Shown here piece by piece: positions 18,451 to 28,319 of a DNA stretch of 64,000 nucleotides. Position 1 is the stretch's first letter; each line of letters opens with the position of its first letter. The DNA is from Acinetobacter sp. Ac_5812 (lineage in GTDB: Bacteria; Pseudomonadota; Gammaproteobacteria; Pseudomonadales; Moraxellaceae): assembly GCF_013072695.1 (NCBI RefSeq), contig NZ_LXUK01000001.1, forward strand, positions 62,001 through 126,000, written 5' to 3'. The notes below the pieces were generated by a model that saw only the letters and a list, made by a program, of their open reading frames with translations, was not told where the DNA came from and searched no databases. Position numbers and translations under genes: made by a program.

Positions 18451-18951
18451 ATGAACACCATACTTCAAAAACTTGCGCAACCATTCACTCAGAAACTGAT
18501 TGTCAGTAAAGTACAAATTTGGCGCTGTTTGATCCAAACACCCTTCTATGCCTGTATTCCCATCTATCTTATATTGGTGGCTTTTTTTGCACCTGATCAT
18601 TACTTTTCCATAGAAATATTCAAAGTATGCTATGAGATGTTCTTGCTTGTCCTGTACATTGCTTTGATCTATTTCATTCTGGTTTTTCTTCCAAGCTATT
18701 TTGTACAGCTGTTGCTACGAAAATACCAAGTGCTGTATTTCTTTTCGATTATAGCTTATGCCCTTTTATTTACTGTTATTGTCCCGAGCTTGATCATTAT
18801 TTTAAACACAGCTCAAATCAATATCATCTCATTTAGATTTTTTCTGATTTTCTGTTGCTTCTCTCTCACCTTTGCCATCACCAACTGGATTTTATTACTG
18901 AGAAGCACCCATAAAGCTCAGACATTTTCAAAGCTGAAATTCCCCAACTAG
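18451..18951 (+). CDS. Hypothetical membrane protein, about four helices
   Basis: This 166-aa protein is strongly hydrophobic, with helices near residues 34-50, 62-84, 92-118 and 126-146 and a basic tail (RSTHKAQTFSKLKFPN). I recognise no family. It lies just upstream of the glyQ promoter and is probably expressed separately. The start is taken at the first ATG; no strong ribosome-binding site is seen. Confidence 0.55.
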   Translation: MNTILQKLAQPFTQKLIVSKVQIWRCLIQTPFYACIPIYLILVAFFAPDHYFSIEIFKVCYEMFLLVLYIALIYFILVFLPSYFVQLLLRKYQVLYFFSIIAYALLFTVIVPSLIIILNTAQINIISFRFFLIFCCFSLTFAITNWILLLRSTHKAQTFSKLKFPN

Positions 18952-18954
18952 CCT

Positions 18955-18983
18955 TTGCCACTCCTCTACAAAATCCTTATACT
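18955..18983 (+). promoter_or_regulatory. sigma70-type promoter for glyQS
   Basis: TTGCCA (18955-18960), a 17-bp spacer and TATACT (18978-18983) make a near-consensus promoter about 37 bp before the glyQ ATG. Confidence 0.65.
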
Positions 18984-19019
18984 TAAGCACAATTTTTGTT
19001 TGATTCCAGTGGATGCACC

Positions 19020-20009
19020 ATGAGTCGTGCTATATCGCATATTGATACCTTTCAGGGCTTAATTCTTGCCCTACAAAACTATTGGGCGGAGCAAGGCTGC
19101 GTCGTATTACAACCATATGATATGGAAATGGGCGCAGGTACTTTCCACACCGCAACCTTCTTACGTGCATTGGGGCCAGAAACTTGGAACGCGGCTTATG
19201 TTCAACCATCACGTCGTCCAAAAGACGGTCGTTATGGGGAGAATCCGAACCGTTTACAACACTACTATCAGTTCCAAGTGGTACTTAAACCAAACCCAGA
19301 CAATATCCAGCAGCTTTATCTCGATTCATTAAAAGCAATCGGTATTGATACGCTCACACACGACATCCGTTTCGTCGAAGACAACTGGGAATCTCCAACA
19401 CTTGGCGCATGGGGCTTAGGTTGGGAAGTTTGGTTGAATGGTATGGAAGTGACTCAGTTCACTTACTTCCAGCAAGTTGGTGGTATTGAATGCTATCCAG
19501 TCACAGGTGAAATCACTTACGGCCTAGAACGTCTGGCGATGTACCTGCAAGGTGTAGACTCGGTTTACGATCTGGTTTGGACCAAAGGTCAATTCGGTAC
19601 CGTAACCTATGGTGATGTATTCCATCAAAACGAAGTTGAGCAATCAACCTATAACTTCGAATACGCACCAGTCGATAAAATGTTTGAATTGTTTGACTTC
19701 TATGAAGCAGAAGCCTCACGTTTAATCGAAGCTGAACTACCACTTCCTGCTTATGAGCAAGTCATCAAAGCCTCTCATTGCTTTAACTTGTTGGATGCAC
19801 GTGGTGCGATTTCGGTGACTGAACGTCAACGTTATATTTTACGTGTTCGTACTTTGGCGCGTTCAATTGCACAAAGTTATGTGGCTGCCCGTGCCAAACT
19901 TGGTTTCCCGATGGCGGAACCACATTTGCGTGATGAAGTATTGGCTCAACTGAAAGCACAAGTTGAAGCAGAAGCAGCCCAAGCTGAAAAAGCGAAGGAG
20001 AATAAATAA
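19020..20009 (+). CDS. glyQ: Glycyl-tRNA synthetase alpha subunit
   Basis: The alpha subunit of the heterotetrameric bacterial GlyRS holds the class II catalytic core that activates glycine. Hallmarks are [39 protein letters not shown] and [19 protein letters not shown] (adjacent blocks). I start at [12 protein letters not shown] (ATG 19020; 329 aa); the frame is open 24 bp upstream but the family starts here. The stop overlaps the glyS start by one base (TAATG), so the two are translationally coupled. Confidence 0.97.
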   Translation: MSRAISHIDTFQGLILALQNYWAEQGCVVLQPYDMEMGAGTFHTATFLRALGPETWNAAYVQPSRRPKDGRYGENPNRLQHYYQFQVVLKPNPDNIQQLYLDSLKAIGIDTLTHDIRFVEDNWESPTLGAWGLGWEVWLNGMEVTQFTYFQQVGGIECYPVTGEITYGLERLAMYLQGVDSVYDLVWTKGQFGTVTYGDVFHQNEVEQSTYNFEYAPVDKMFELFDFYEAEASRLIEAELPLPAYEQVIKASHCFNLLDARGAISVTERQRYILRVRTLARSIAQSYVAARAKLGFPMAEPHLRDEVLAQLKAQVEAEAAQAEKAKENK

Positions 20010-22078
20010 TGACTCAACATACAGTTTTATTCGAACTTGGCTGTGAAGAACTTCCACCCAAAAGCTTAAAGACTTTGCGTGATGCACTCAAAGTAGAAAC
20101 TGAAAAAGGCTTAAAAGATGCAGGCTTAAACTTCGCTGCGATCGAAGCCTATGCTGCACCACGTCGTTTAGCATTGAAAATTGTTGATATTGATGCTGCT
20201 CAAGCAGATACGCAAAAACGTTTTGATGGTCCTGCTGTACAAGCGGCTTATGATGCTGAAGGTAATGCAACTAAAGCACTTGAAGGTTTTATGCGCGGTC
20301 AAGGCATTACGGTTGACCAGCTTTCAACTTTCCAAGCCGGTAAAGTTGAGAAAGTATGCTTCCTAAAAGATGTCAAAGGTCAAAGCCTTGATGTTTTATT
20401 ACCGCAAATTTTACAGACAGCATTGGATAACTTACCTATCGCAAAACGTATGCGTTCAGCGGCAAGCCGTACTGAATTCGTACGTCCAGTAAAATGGGTG
20501 GTATTGCTGAAAGATGATCAAGTGGTTGAAGCAACCATTCAAGATCACAAAGCAAGTAATGTGACTTATGGTCATCGTTTCCATGCACCTGAAGCCGTGA
20601 CTTTGGCACATGCAAATGACTACTTGGCAACGTTAGAACAAGCCTATGTGGTTGCGAACTTCGAAAAGCGTCAAGCGACGATTCAAGCACAAGTCAAAAC
20701 TTTGGCAGATGAAGTCAATGCGACTGCCATTGTGCCAGCAGACTTGCTTGATGAAGTGACAAGTCTGGTTGAATGGCCTGTTGCTCTACGTGCAACTTTC
20801 GAAGAGCGTTATTTAGCCGTTCCTCAAGAAGCCTTGATTACCACTATGCAGGATAACCAAAAGTATTTCTGCTTAATCAATGCCGAAGGTAAATTACAGC
20901 CTTACTTCATTACCATTTCAAATATTGAGTCGAAAGATCCGATTCAAATTATTGAAGGGAATGAGAAAGTTGTACGTCCTCGTTTGTCTGATGCGGAATT
21001 CTTCTTCTTACAAGACCAAAAGCAACCGCTTGCATCTCGTAAAGAAAAATTAGCCAACATGGTATTCCAAGCACAATTGGGTACGCTGTGGGATAAATCA
21101 GAACGTATTGCGAAATTGGCTGTGGCCTTGTCTCCAATTACCGGTGCCAATGTTGCTGATGCTGAGAAAGCTGCGTTACTTGCGAAATGTGACTTAACCT
21201 CTGAACTGGTGGGTGAATTCCCAGAACTTCAAGGGATTGCAGGGACTTACTATGCACGCCTTGAAGGTGAAAATAATGAAGTTGCCGAAGCTTTAGGTGA
21301 GCAGTATTTACCGAAATTTGCTGGTGATGTATTACCGCAAACCAAGACAGGTACAACCATTGCACTTGCGGACCGTTTAGACACATTGGTCGGTATCTTC
21401 GGTATTGGTCAAGCACCAACAGGTTCTAAAGACCCATTTGCATTACGTCGTTCTGCAATCGGTATCTTGCGTTTAATCATCGAAAATGAACTTGATGTGA
21501 CCATCGAAGAATTAGTGAATTTTGCCTTACAAGGTTATGGCGACATCATTAAAGATCACGATAAAACCCGTACGGATGCAGTTGCATTCCTTGAAGGTCG
21601 TTACCGTGCCAAATATGAAGACCAAGGCGTTGCGGTTGATGTGATTCAAGCAGTTCAAGCACTTGCTCCAAAATCTCCACTTGATTTTGACAAGCGTGTC
21701 ACTGCGGTCAACCATTTCCGTACCTTACCAGAAGCAGCTGCCTTGGCCGCAGCCAATAAACGTGTTGCCAATATTCTTGCTAAAGAAGCGACTCCTGAAG
21801 GTGCTGTGGTTGAAGCCAATCTGGTAGAAGCTGCTGAAAAAGCACTTTATGCAGAATTGTCTGCCCTCACGCCTGTGGTTCAGCCTTTGCTTGCTGCGCG
21901 TAATTATACCGAAGCATTGTCTAAGCTTGCTGCGCTTCGTGCACCAATCGATGCCTTCTTTGAAGGTGTAATGGTGATGGCAGATGATGCTGAATTAAAA
22001 GCCAACCGTTTACGTTTACTCGCTCAATTACGTGATTTATTCACAGCAATTGCAGATGTAAGTGTATTGCAGGGTTAA
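20009..22078 (+). CDS. glyS: Glycyl-tRNA synthetase beta subunit
   Basis: This 689-aa subunit begins [17 protein letters not shown], typical of GlyS, and contributes tRNA recognition through its C-terminal anticodon-binding-like region. The conserved segments [17 protein letters not shown] and [17 protein letters not shown] are present. AAGGAG lies about 9 nt before the ATG, inside the end of glyQ. A terminator follows directly. Confidence 0.97.
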   Translation: MTQHTVLFELGCEELPPKSLKTLRDALKVETEKGLKDAGLNFAAIEAYAAPRRLALKIVDIDAAQADTQKRFDGPAVQAAYDAEGNATKALEGFMRGQGITVDQLSTFQAGKVEKVCFLKDVKGQSLDVLLPQILQTALDNLPIAKRMRSAASRTEFVRPVKWVVLLKDDQVVEATIQDHKASNVTYGHRFHAPEAVTLAHANDYLATLEQAYVVANFEKRQATIQAQVKTLADEVNATAIVPADLLDEVTSLVEWPVALRATFEERYLAVPQEALITTMQDNQKYFCLINAEGKLQPYFITISNIESKDPIQIIEGNEKVVRPRLSDAEFFFLQDQKQPLASRKEKLANMVFQAQLGTLWDKSERIAKLAVALSPITGANVADAEKAALLAKCDLTSELVGEFPELQGIAGTYYARLEGENNEVAEALGEQYLPKFAGDVLPQTKTGTTIALADRLDTLVGIFGIGQAPTGSKDPFALRRSAIGILRLIIENELDVTIEELVNFALQGYGDIIKDHDKTRTDAVAFLEGRYRAKYEDQGVAVDVIQAVQALAPKSPLDFDKRVTAVNHFRTLPEAAALAAANKRVANILAKEATPEGAVVEANLVEAAEKALYAELSALTPVVQPLLAARNYTEALSKLAALRAPIDAFFEGVMVMADDAELKANRLRLLAQLRDLFTAIADVSVLQG

Positions 22079-22100
22079 AGCTGAAATTTGAAGCCATTCA

Positions 22101-22130
22101 AAAAACCTGCTAGTAATAGCAGGTTTTTTT
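22101..22130 (+). terminator. Rho-independent terminator after glyS
   Basis: The stem AAAACCTGCT / AGCAGGTTTT is followed by a run of seven T's. Confidence 0.85.
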
Positions 22131-22153
22131 ATGAACATTGCTGATTAATAAAA

Positions 22154-22627
22154 ATGACTCAATCTAAAAATTATTATCGTATCGATATCATCCTTGCAGC
22201 TATACATGTCGCTTTAGTCTTGATCGGTTGGGCAAGCTATACACGATTTCCATTCATTCGAACCAAACCCGATATGAGTGGCCTATTTTTTATGATCATT
22301 TCGATTTTGGGTGGAATGATTGCACTGATTATTTTGGCAGTTGTCTTACCTCGTTTAGATCAATCTATCAGTCAATTAGCACTCAAGAAATTTCTATTTG
22401 CCTTACTCTACTGGATCAGTAGCAGCATCATTTTTATTTTATTTGGCAATACGCTATTGCTCTTTAATCAGCCACTCCCTTGCATCTTAATTTTCTCATC
22501 TATCTTTTTAGGCTCAATCTATTTATCCGTCATACGATTCGCAAATATACGCAGACAAGATTACTTCATTCTTTTAGGCATTTTTGGCTTTTTATTTCTC
22601 TTCTTTTTCTGCATAAGTTTTAATTAA
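22154..22627 (+). CDS. Hypothetical membrane protein, five helices
   Basis: This 157-aa protein has hydrophobic helices near residues 11-27, 43-66, 80-103, 108-128 and 136-155, and nothing else recognisable. Its size and layout resemble the membrane protein at 18451-18951, but I see no clear sequence similarity. Function unknown. Confidence 0.55.
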   Translation: MTQSKNYYRIDIILAAIHVALVLIGWASYTRFPFIRTKPDMSGLFFMIISILGGMIALIILAVVLPRLDQSISQLALKKFLFALLYWISSSIIFILFGNTLLLFNQPLPCILIFSSIFLGSIYLSVIRFANIRRQDYFILLGIFGFLFLFFFCISFN

Positions 22628-22732
22628 AGGTTACGTACCGTATCAATTTCATATCATCCCCACTCTTTTCTTCTACCTAGCGATAAGATATAAAATCTCG
22701 ATTGCGACACTATCGCGGAAAGGACAGACAAG

Positions 22733-23155
22733 ATGATGAATAAAGTACAACTATTATGTGTTACGACTGCACTGATTGCATCGTCTTCGCTCTGGGCAGC
22801 AGACACAACTAGCACCACAAGCAATGCTTCTAATGCTGTGCCTGAAAAAGCCATGCCCTATGGTGACAATCCAAGTCTAGGACGTATCCTGCTATATAAA
22901 ACAGGTAAAGGCATGCAGAATTTAGGTGATTCAATCCAAGGTGCATCTGATAACACCTCACAAAAGATCAGTGAAAGATGGCAAGACACCAAGAAATATA
23001 CGGAAGAACAATCTGAAGTTGTTCAAGCGCAAACTGAAAAAGCCAAGCAATACACAGCCAAGAAATGGCAAGACACTAAAGATGCAGTGGTTGGCACCAA
23101 TGAAGGCAATGTCCCAATCGAACGAGCTGAACTCAGCCAGCCCTCAAAAAACTAA
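22733..23155 (+). CDS. Secreted hydrophilic protein with amphipathic repeats
   Basis: A signal peptide ending SSLWAADTT leads into a 117-residue, very hydrophilic mature part rich in K, E, Q, T and S. A motif is repeated: RWQDTKKYTEEQ and KKWQDTKDAVVG, separated by about 30 residues. Such patterns resemble LEA-like/YtxH-type amphipathic helices linked to stress protection. AAGGA lies 8 nt before the first ATG. Function inferred only from composition. Confidence 0.6.
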   Translation: MMNKVQLLCVTTALIASSSLWAADTTSTTSNASNAVPEKAMPYGDNPSLGRILLYKTGKGMQNLGDSIQGASDNTSQKISERWQDTKKYTEEQSEVVQAQTEKAKQYTAKKWQDTKDAVVGTNEGNVPIERAELSQPSKN

Positions 23156-23161
23156 ATCCCA

Positions 23162-23190
23162 AAGCCTCTACAACCTAGAGGCTTTTTTTA
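23162..23190 (+). terminator. Rho-independent terminator
   Basis: The stem GCCTCTA / TAGAGGC with loop CAACC is followed by seven T's. Confidence 0.8.
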
Positions 23191-23379
23191 TAATGGGTAA
23201 TTGAATGAAATAATGCCTTATTTGTATCTGACGCAAAACAATTTACTTATATTGCTTCTGTTATAGTGATTTGAAAAATAGGCTTTAAATTTACAGTGTA
23301 CGCTCAAAAGATTCATTGAACTTCACGGATTTTGCCGACAGACTCAATCGCATAAATTCATCGGACTGGAATTTTGCAC

Positions 23380-23790
23380 ATGACGCAACGCACTTTCAAA
23401 ATAATTCTTCTTTCCTGCATCAGTGCAATCAGTTTTACTGCTTGCTCAGCACTTTCTACACAGAACAATGGCATACAAACATTACAGCAAGTGAAGAATA
23501 TTGGTGCCACACCATCCACTGAAGGCAATATGGCCAAACTAAGCAAACAAGACCAACACTGCAACATCGAATTTACGGGATATTTTGATGGTGGTCAGGC
23601 GGTTGAACATTGGCGCTTCGACCAAAATGGTTTAATTTCAGCAAGCTCTACCACTCAACACTATCAAGATAAAACGCTTGCTCAGCCCACAACAGCAACC
23701 GCCTTTGATGTGCAAGATGCGACTGTTCAAGCCAATTTTCACAAACTACAAAGTAACTTTAGTACGGACAAGCTAGCACAGTGTCATTAA
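23380..23790 (+). CDS. Small lipoprotein of unknown function
   Basis: The ATG at 23380 gives a signal peptide with lipobox FTAC (SAISFTACSALS) and a mature part of about 110 residues. The part with some conserved character is CNIEFTGYFDGGQAVEHWRF. Another ATG lies two codons upstream. No family recognised. It is convergent with the subtilase gene and shares a stem-loop with it. Confidence 0.6.
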   Translation: MTQRTFKIILLSCISAISFTACSALSTQNNGIQTLQQVKNIGATPSTEGNMAKLSKQDQHCNIEFTGYFDGGQAVEHWRFDQNGLISASSTTQHYQDKTLAQPTTATAFDVQDATVQANFHKLQSNFSTDKLAQCH

Positions 23791-23801
23791 GTCGATAAAA
23801 A

Positions 23802-23833
23802 ACGCGTTGCATCTATCTCTAGTTGCAACGCGT
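23802..23833. terminator. Stem-loop terminator between convergent genes
   Basis: The stem ACGCGTTGCA / TGCAACGCGT is followed directly by a T tract on the minus strand, terminating the subtilase gene. On the plus strand the T tract (TTTTTT) lies six bases past the stem, so termination there is weaker. Confidence 0.65.
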
Positions 23834-23884
23834 CATGGCTTTTTTAAACTATTTTTGGATCGATCTTTAAACTATAAAATCATC

Positions 23885-25240
23885 TTAATTCGAACTGAGT
23901 CCGCTGGTTGCAGACAGTAAATCAATACGTGGGAACACCAAACCAGTTCGCGTATCGGTAATTGGTTTACCTGTAACTCTTAAACGATTTACGGTTTGAT
24001 CGATCGTCTCTGATGGGGTCACGCCATTGGCACGTAATAATGCAATTGCCCCAGCAACATGAGGCGCTGCCTGTGAAGTTCCACCTTGAGTTTCCCCACC
24101 CGCGGTAATCATTGCACCCGGTGCCAATAAAGTCACCAAAGAACCACCATTACTAAAGCATGTGATTTTATCCGCAGCTGTGGTCGGATCAGAGCATTTC
24201 AACGGATTACCCCAAGATACACCACCAATATTACTGTCATACACCGCACCTACTCGTACTGCACCTTTTACACAGGCTGGTGAAGAAATTCCATCTGCAA
24301 AGGCATCATTACCCGAAGCCACCACAGGTACAACCCCTGCTGCACGCGCATTGGCAAAGGCCGTACTATAGCTACTATTGCTACATTCAGAAGTATATTT
24401 CACCCCAGGTACACCCAAGCTTAAATTAATCGCCTTAATGTTATAGGTTTGCGCATTATTTACGGCCCAGTTAATGCCTGCCAGAATGTCGCTGTCATAG
24501 GCGGTACTTGCCCATTGCCCTTGTGATCTGACTTTTCTAAACACATCTATCCCAATAATTTTGGTTTTAGATGCGACTTTGGCAACAATCCCAGACACAT
24601 TACTGCCATGCCCATCATCATCCAAACTATTGTCATCAGGTGCACTATCAAAGGCATAGACCACACGACAAGTTGAAGCTGGGGTATTGACTGCAGTACA
24701 GCCAAAGTCAGCATGTTTATAATTCACCCCAGTATCAATCACCACCACACTCGAACCCTCCCCAGTAAAGCCGTTTGTAACCGCTTGAGGTTGGTTAATT
24801 AGAGGTAGACTTTCCATTGTGGTCGGAACATTTTTACGGTTTGGATAAACACCTTTGACATTTGGATCATTCAAGACCTGTGCCAGCGTCTCCCGATTCT
24901 GAATACGATAGAGACCTAAAGGTAGGCCATTAAACTCACGCAAGGTTTGAAAACCTGCTGCGTTGCTAAATTTATTTTTGAATTGACTTTTACCCTCCGC
25001 AATCAGGCTACGTTTTTCTCGCCCTAAATTGGTGCTCGTTGCACTGCTATCATATTCAATCAGTAGATCATTTGAGTCATTGTCGACTAAGGCATCAATA
25101 TTAATTTTGCCATTCAAGACTTTATTTAATGCTGCGGTACTGAGTCGTTGTTTGAGTTGGACAGCATCGAGTGCTGCGGCAGAGGTTGTAGTCGTATAAA
25201 AAGCACACAAGCTTAAAAGTAGTAAGGTTTTATTGTTCAC
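23885..25240 (-). CDS. Secreted S8-family serine peptidase (subtilase)
   Basis: This 451-aa protein has a signal peptide (about 1-21) and a propeptide of about 125 residues with an inhibitor-I9-like pattern. The catalytic domain contains Asp169 in VVVIDTGVNYKHAD, His211 in DDDGHGSNVSGIVA, oxyanion Asn311 in VASGNDAF and Ser389 in GGTSQAAPHVAGAIALL, so the triad is complete. Cysteine pairs suggest an extracellular, disulfide-stabilised enzyme. It is preceded at 76 bp by a small membrane-anchored protein gene on the same strand, probably in one transcript. Confidence 0.93.
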   Translation of the reverse strand: MNNKTLLLLSLCAFYTTTTSAAALDAVQLKQRLSTAALNKVLNGKINIDALVDNDSNDLLIEYDSSATSTNLGREKRSLIAEGKSQFKNKFSNAAGFQTLREFNGLPLGLYRIQNRETLAQVLNDPNVKGVYPNRKNVPTTMESLPLINQPQAVTNGFTGEGSSVVVIDTGVNYKHADFGCTAVNTPASTCRVVYAFDSAPDDNSLDDDGHGSNVSGIVAKVASKTKIIGIDVFRKVRSQGQWASTAYDSDILAGINWAVNNAQTYNIKAINLSLGVPGVKYTSECSNSSYSTAFANARAAGVVPVVASGNDAFADGISSPACVKGAVRVGAVYDSNIGGVSWGNPLKCSDPTTAADKITCFSNGGSLVTLLAPGAMITAGGETQGGTSQAAPHVAGAIALLRANGVTPSETIDQTVNRLRVTGKPITDTRTGLVFPRIDLLSATSGLSSN

Positions 25241-25316
25241 TATTGATCTCCATCGTTCTTGGATAAAGAACGGTTCTTAATATCTGTTTTTCTTGGATAA
25301 AAGAAGCCCAGACGAT

Positions 25317-25628
25317 TTAAAGTTTTTTAATTTCATTGGCTGGATCAGTGTCAGGATCAATCGGTTGTATCGAAGGATCGCTTTTCGTATCGTAAAATTG
25401 GGTATCTTTTTGAGTTGTCTCCAATTTTTTCAACATATGTGATGTGGTATGTTCAGTTGTGTTCACCTCCTGTTTAGTTAAAACGGTTGAAATATTCCCT
25501 GAATGATCAGGGCTGATCTGATAAATTGCGGTATCATCCGTTGAACTGGTTGGTTCGTCAGGTTCAAAGTAGAAAACCACCACACCCAGTGCAATCAATA
25601 CAATTAAAAATGCTGCAATCTGTTTCAT
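25317..25628 (-). CDS. Small single-helix membrane protein upstream of the subtilase
   Basis: This 103-aa protein has one N-terminal hydrophobic helix (residues 4-20) that could be a membrane anchor or uncleaved signal, then a Thr/Asp/Ser-rich hydrophilic tail likely to face the periplasm. No family recognised. Position and strand suggest co-transcription with the subtilase; it could be an accessory or inhibitor, but nothing in the sequence proves that. Confidence 0.55.
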   Translation of the reverse strand: MKQIAAFLIVLIALGVVVFYFEPDEPTSSTDDTAIYQISPDHSGNISTVLTKQEVNTTEHTTSHMLKKLETTQKDTQFYDTKSDPSIQPIDPDTDPANEIKKL

Positions 25629-26246
25629 TTATATTCTCCAGCGCTTTATTTACTGGCCATTACTTGGTTTTCAATTCTTTTTCTATAAATAATGCGAATA
25701 CAATTTAAGATTCACTTTATATTTCACATATATATTTAAATAAAATACGATCTGAATCGTGGGTTTATCAAAAAATATAGCGGCATCATGGTGTTTAATC
25801 TTGTGCTTCCTGGTGCAAAATTTCTACGCGCAGCAAACACGATGAAAAAAATGAAATGACTAAAAAAGTGCAATCACAATTTCACATAGTTATACCAAGC
25901 AATAAAAATGCCATTTTTTAATCTTTTTTAAAAGCGGTTTAAATCAATTTATATATTCTTAATTTTCATATTCATTTAGATAAAATATAACCAGAAGAGT
26001 AGCTATATTATTACCATTACTTTTCTCAAAATTGATTTACTACAATAATTTATATTAATTAAAAAACTATACTTTTCACGTGCTTGTCAGCATAAATAAT
26101 CTCCACAATTTCTCTCCAGATTGTTTTTAAGCTGTAATCTGGTTGTAACGTTTTGATGAAATCCATAGATTTCTACTTTTTGCTGGCTATGATGCAATTG
26201 CGTTGATGAAGTACCCCAATACGGTACATCGCTTAAGGAAATCGCA
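25629..26246. other. AT-rich 618-bp intergenic region
   Basis: This region separates divergent genes and is clearly more AT-rich than its neighbours. I see a -10-like TATGAT at 26188-26193 that may serve the 26247 gene, but no convincing -35, gene or RNA. Confidence 0.45.
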
Positions 26247-26861
26247 ATGAAAAAAATGATCAAAACAGCTATCGTGACAACCTCTATCCTTGCTTCTGCT
26301 TCAGTTTTTGCACAGAACGTAGGCGCAAATGCCAGTGGCTCAGCTCAAGTCAATGTACAATCAGGTGGCCTACTTAAAGGTGTCACAGGTGCAGTGAAAG
26401 GCACAGCACAAGGCGTCGGTCAAGTGGCTCAAGGTGTTGGTCATACTGCGCATAATGTCGGCCATGCTGCAGTAAATACTGGCGTTGCAGCAACTCAAAA
26501 AACTGTGAGCACAGCAACACAGGTGGGTTCACAAGTCGCAAATAAAACTGGTGAAGCTGTAAAAACTACAACCCATTATGCCGTAGACAAAGCTGTTGAT
26601 GGTAAAGAACTGGCTGCGGACACCACAGCCAGTGTGAAACAACGAATTGCAGACAAGAAAGCAGCAACTCAATCTAAGTCTTTAAATTTAGGGGCTGAAA
26701 CCAATGCTCAAGCACAAGTGAATGGCAAAACAACTGGTGTAAATGCAAAAACCGGCTTAAATGCCGATAAAAAGAGCCTGCAAACAGGTGCAAATGTTGG
26801 CGTTAAAGTATTAGGTGTAAATGCCAACGTGAATACCAATGCAAAAATTGGTGCCAACTAA
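26247..26861 (+). CDS. Secreted LEA-like repeat protein
   Basis: A signal peptide (cleavage after SVFAQ region) precedes about 180 hydrophilic residues. Residues 40-125 are built from short Gly/Val/Ala/His/Thr repeats (GVGQVAQGVGHTAHNVGHAA type) that form amphipathic helices. The C-terminal 50 residues are Asn/Gly/Lys-rich (GVNAKTGLNADKK). This composition resembles LEA/hydrophilin proteins linked to desiccation tolerance, an important Acinetobacter trait. The functional link is inferred. AAGGAA precedes the ATG. Confidence 0.65.
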   Translation: MKKMIKTAIVTTSILASASVFAQNVGANASGSAQVNVQSGGLLKGVTGAVKGTAQGVGQVAQGVGHTAHNVGHAAVNTGVAATQKTVSTATQVGSQVANKTGEAVKTTTHYAVDKAVDGKELAADTTASVKQRIADKKAATQSKSLNLGAETNAQAQVNGKTTGVNAKTGLNADKKSLQTGANVGVKVLGVNANVNTNAKIGAN

Positions 26862-26875
26862 TTTAAATCTGATCT

Positions 26876-26912
26876 AAAAAAAGCCCTTTGAATATTCAAA
26901 GGGCTTTTTTAT
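26876..26912. terminator. Bidirectional terminator
   Basis: AAAAAAAGCCCTTTGAATA / TATTCAAAGGGCTTTTTT is a long near-perfect stem between convergent genes, with A/T tracts on both sides. Confidence 0.9.
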
Positions 26913-26926
26913 TGAAGTGCTGTCAT

Positions 26927-28198
26927 TCAACATAATTGCAGTCTGGTTTGTTCATCTGCATTATTTTCGATGAAATGCGTCAAACCTTGAGCATCACAAC
27001 ATAGGCTCAGTTGTTTATAGCTCAGGCTATAAAAATCGGCATATTGTTTAAACACCAACGGCGATTGATCCAACGCAAAGGGTTCACCCTCTTTGACCAA
27101 TTTGTGAATTCCACGATCATTCATGCTCAACAGATAATATTCATCATTCAATCTGAGCTTCACTAAACTATTGGCCGTCAAGTTTAATGGCAATAGATAG
27201 GTTGAATTAGCCGCAATGATCTCAGCGCTATAGCACTCTAATTTCAAGCTTGCCAAATTAAAGACCAAAAACTGATTCTGTACATTCACCACATTGGCAG
27301 CTTGGGTCTCAGTATGTTGCGCAAAATGCGGATGTACACCTAACTTATGCAAATTCTGTTCAGTGCCTTGTTTTAGATTAAACAGCTGCTGTACCAGTTT
27401 TTGTTTAAGTACCGCATCAAAATAACGCTCATCTAAAGCAATATCGTTCTGTTGCAGTATTTTTAATAAAGCTTGATGATGGCGTGGCAACAAAGCATCC
27501 AACACATGTCGATAATAGAACTTGCTTTGCTTTTTAACCTCTCGAACCCGCTGATAGAAATAAGTGATTTCAAATGGTTTAACCACAAAATCATTCAGCA
27601 ACTGAGAACTTGCCAACACCGAAAGTGCTTCATGGCCTGTAAATGGCAAATGAATCACATGCATTTTAGGCAATAAAGGTTGGATCTTTAAGAAATGCTC
27701 TTTATCTTCTGCATAGTACGGATCGTAGACAATGATGTACTCACGCGATGAATCGACTTCATCTGCCTGAATTTGCATGTCTTGATGGATAGACGCATCA
27801 AAGAACTCAGCATAACGGCGATCTTGTACCACATCAGGGTCAATTGAATACTGCGGTACAAATGCCACAATCTTTTGCATATTCAATAAATTTGAATACT
27901 TGATTGCTGCATAGCCGCCCATTGAGCCGCCATAGCCGACAATGCCTTTAAATTGCTGCAAAATTGGTTGAATCTGCTGCTGCATCTGCAACATGCTACT
28001 TTTCGGAAACCATGATTTTTGCTTCGGCATAATGCCGATCACATTGTATTGATATTTTATTAAGGATTTTTCAGCATTAATAGACATGCCTTTAGCGCGA
28101 CTAATCAAATCGCCAAACGAAATCACTAAAGTGTCACTTGAACCTTTTAAAAAAATAACGCGAATATGCTCATCTTCAAATATTATTTGCTTATCCAT
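26927..28198 (-). CDS. Alpha/beta-hydrolase fold protein of unknown substrate
   Basis: The N-terminal 200 residues have an alpha/beta-hydrolase layout: nucleophile elbow GYGGSMGGYAA (Ser of GGSMGG), acidic residue in IVYDPYYAEDKEH and catalytic His in PFTGHEALSVL. The remaining ~220 residues are not typical of hydrolases and contain a Gln/Leu-rich helical segment followed by beta strands. A GTG at 28204 would add two residues. The real substrate is unknown. Confidence 0.65.
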   Translation of the reverse strand: MDKQIIFEDEHIRVIFLKGSSDTLVISFGDLISRAKGMSINAEKSLIKYQYNVIGIMPKQKSWFPKSSMLQMQQQIQPILQQFKGIVGYGGSMGGYAAIKYSNLLNMQKIVAFVPQYSIDPDVVQDRRYAEFFDASIHQDMQIQADEVDSSREYIIVYDPYYAEDKEHFLKIQPLLPKMHVIHLPFTGHEALSVLASSQLLNDFVVKPFEITYFYQRVREVKKQSKFYYRHVLDALLPRHHQALLKILQQNDIALDERYFDAVLKQKLVQQLFNLKQGTEQNLHKLGVHPHFAQHTETQAANVVNVQNQFLVFNLASLKLECYSAEIIAANSTYLLPLNLTANSLVKLRLNDEYYLLSMNDRGIHKLVKEGEPFALDQSPLVFKQYADFYSLSYKQLSLCCDAQGLTHFIENNADEQTRLQLC

Positions 28199-28319
28199 GC
28201 TCACACTGAAAAGTTGATCCTAGGTCTGTAGCAAAAAGTCACCAAATGATGGCTTTGCCAAACCATAATTGCGGAGTATCTTATTTTATAGAGATAAGAC
28301 AGATTAAAAAGCGCAAAAA

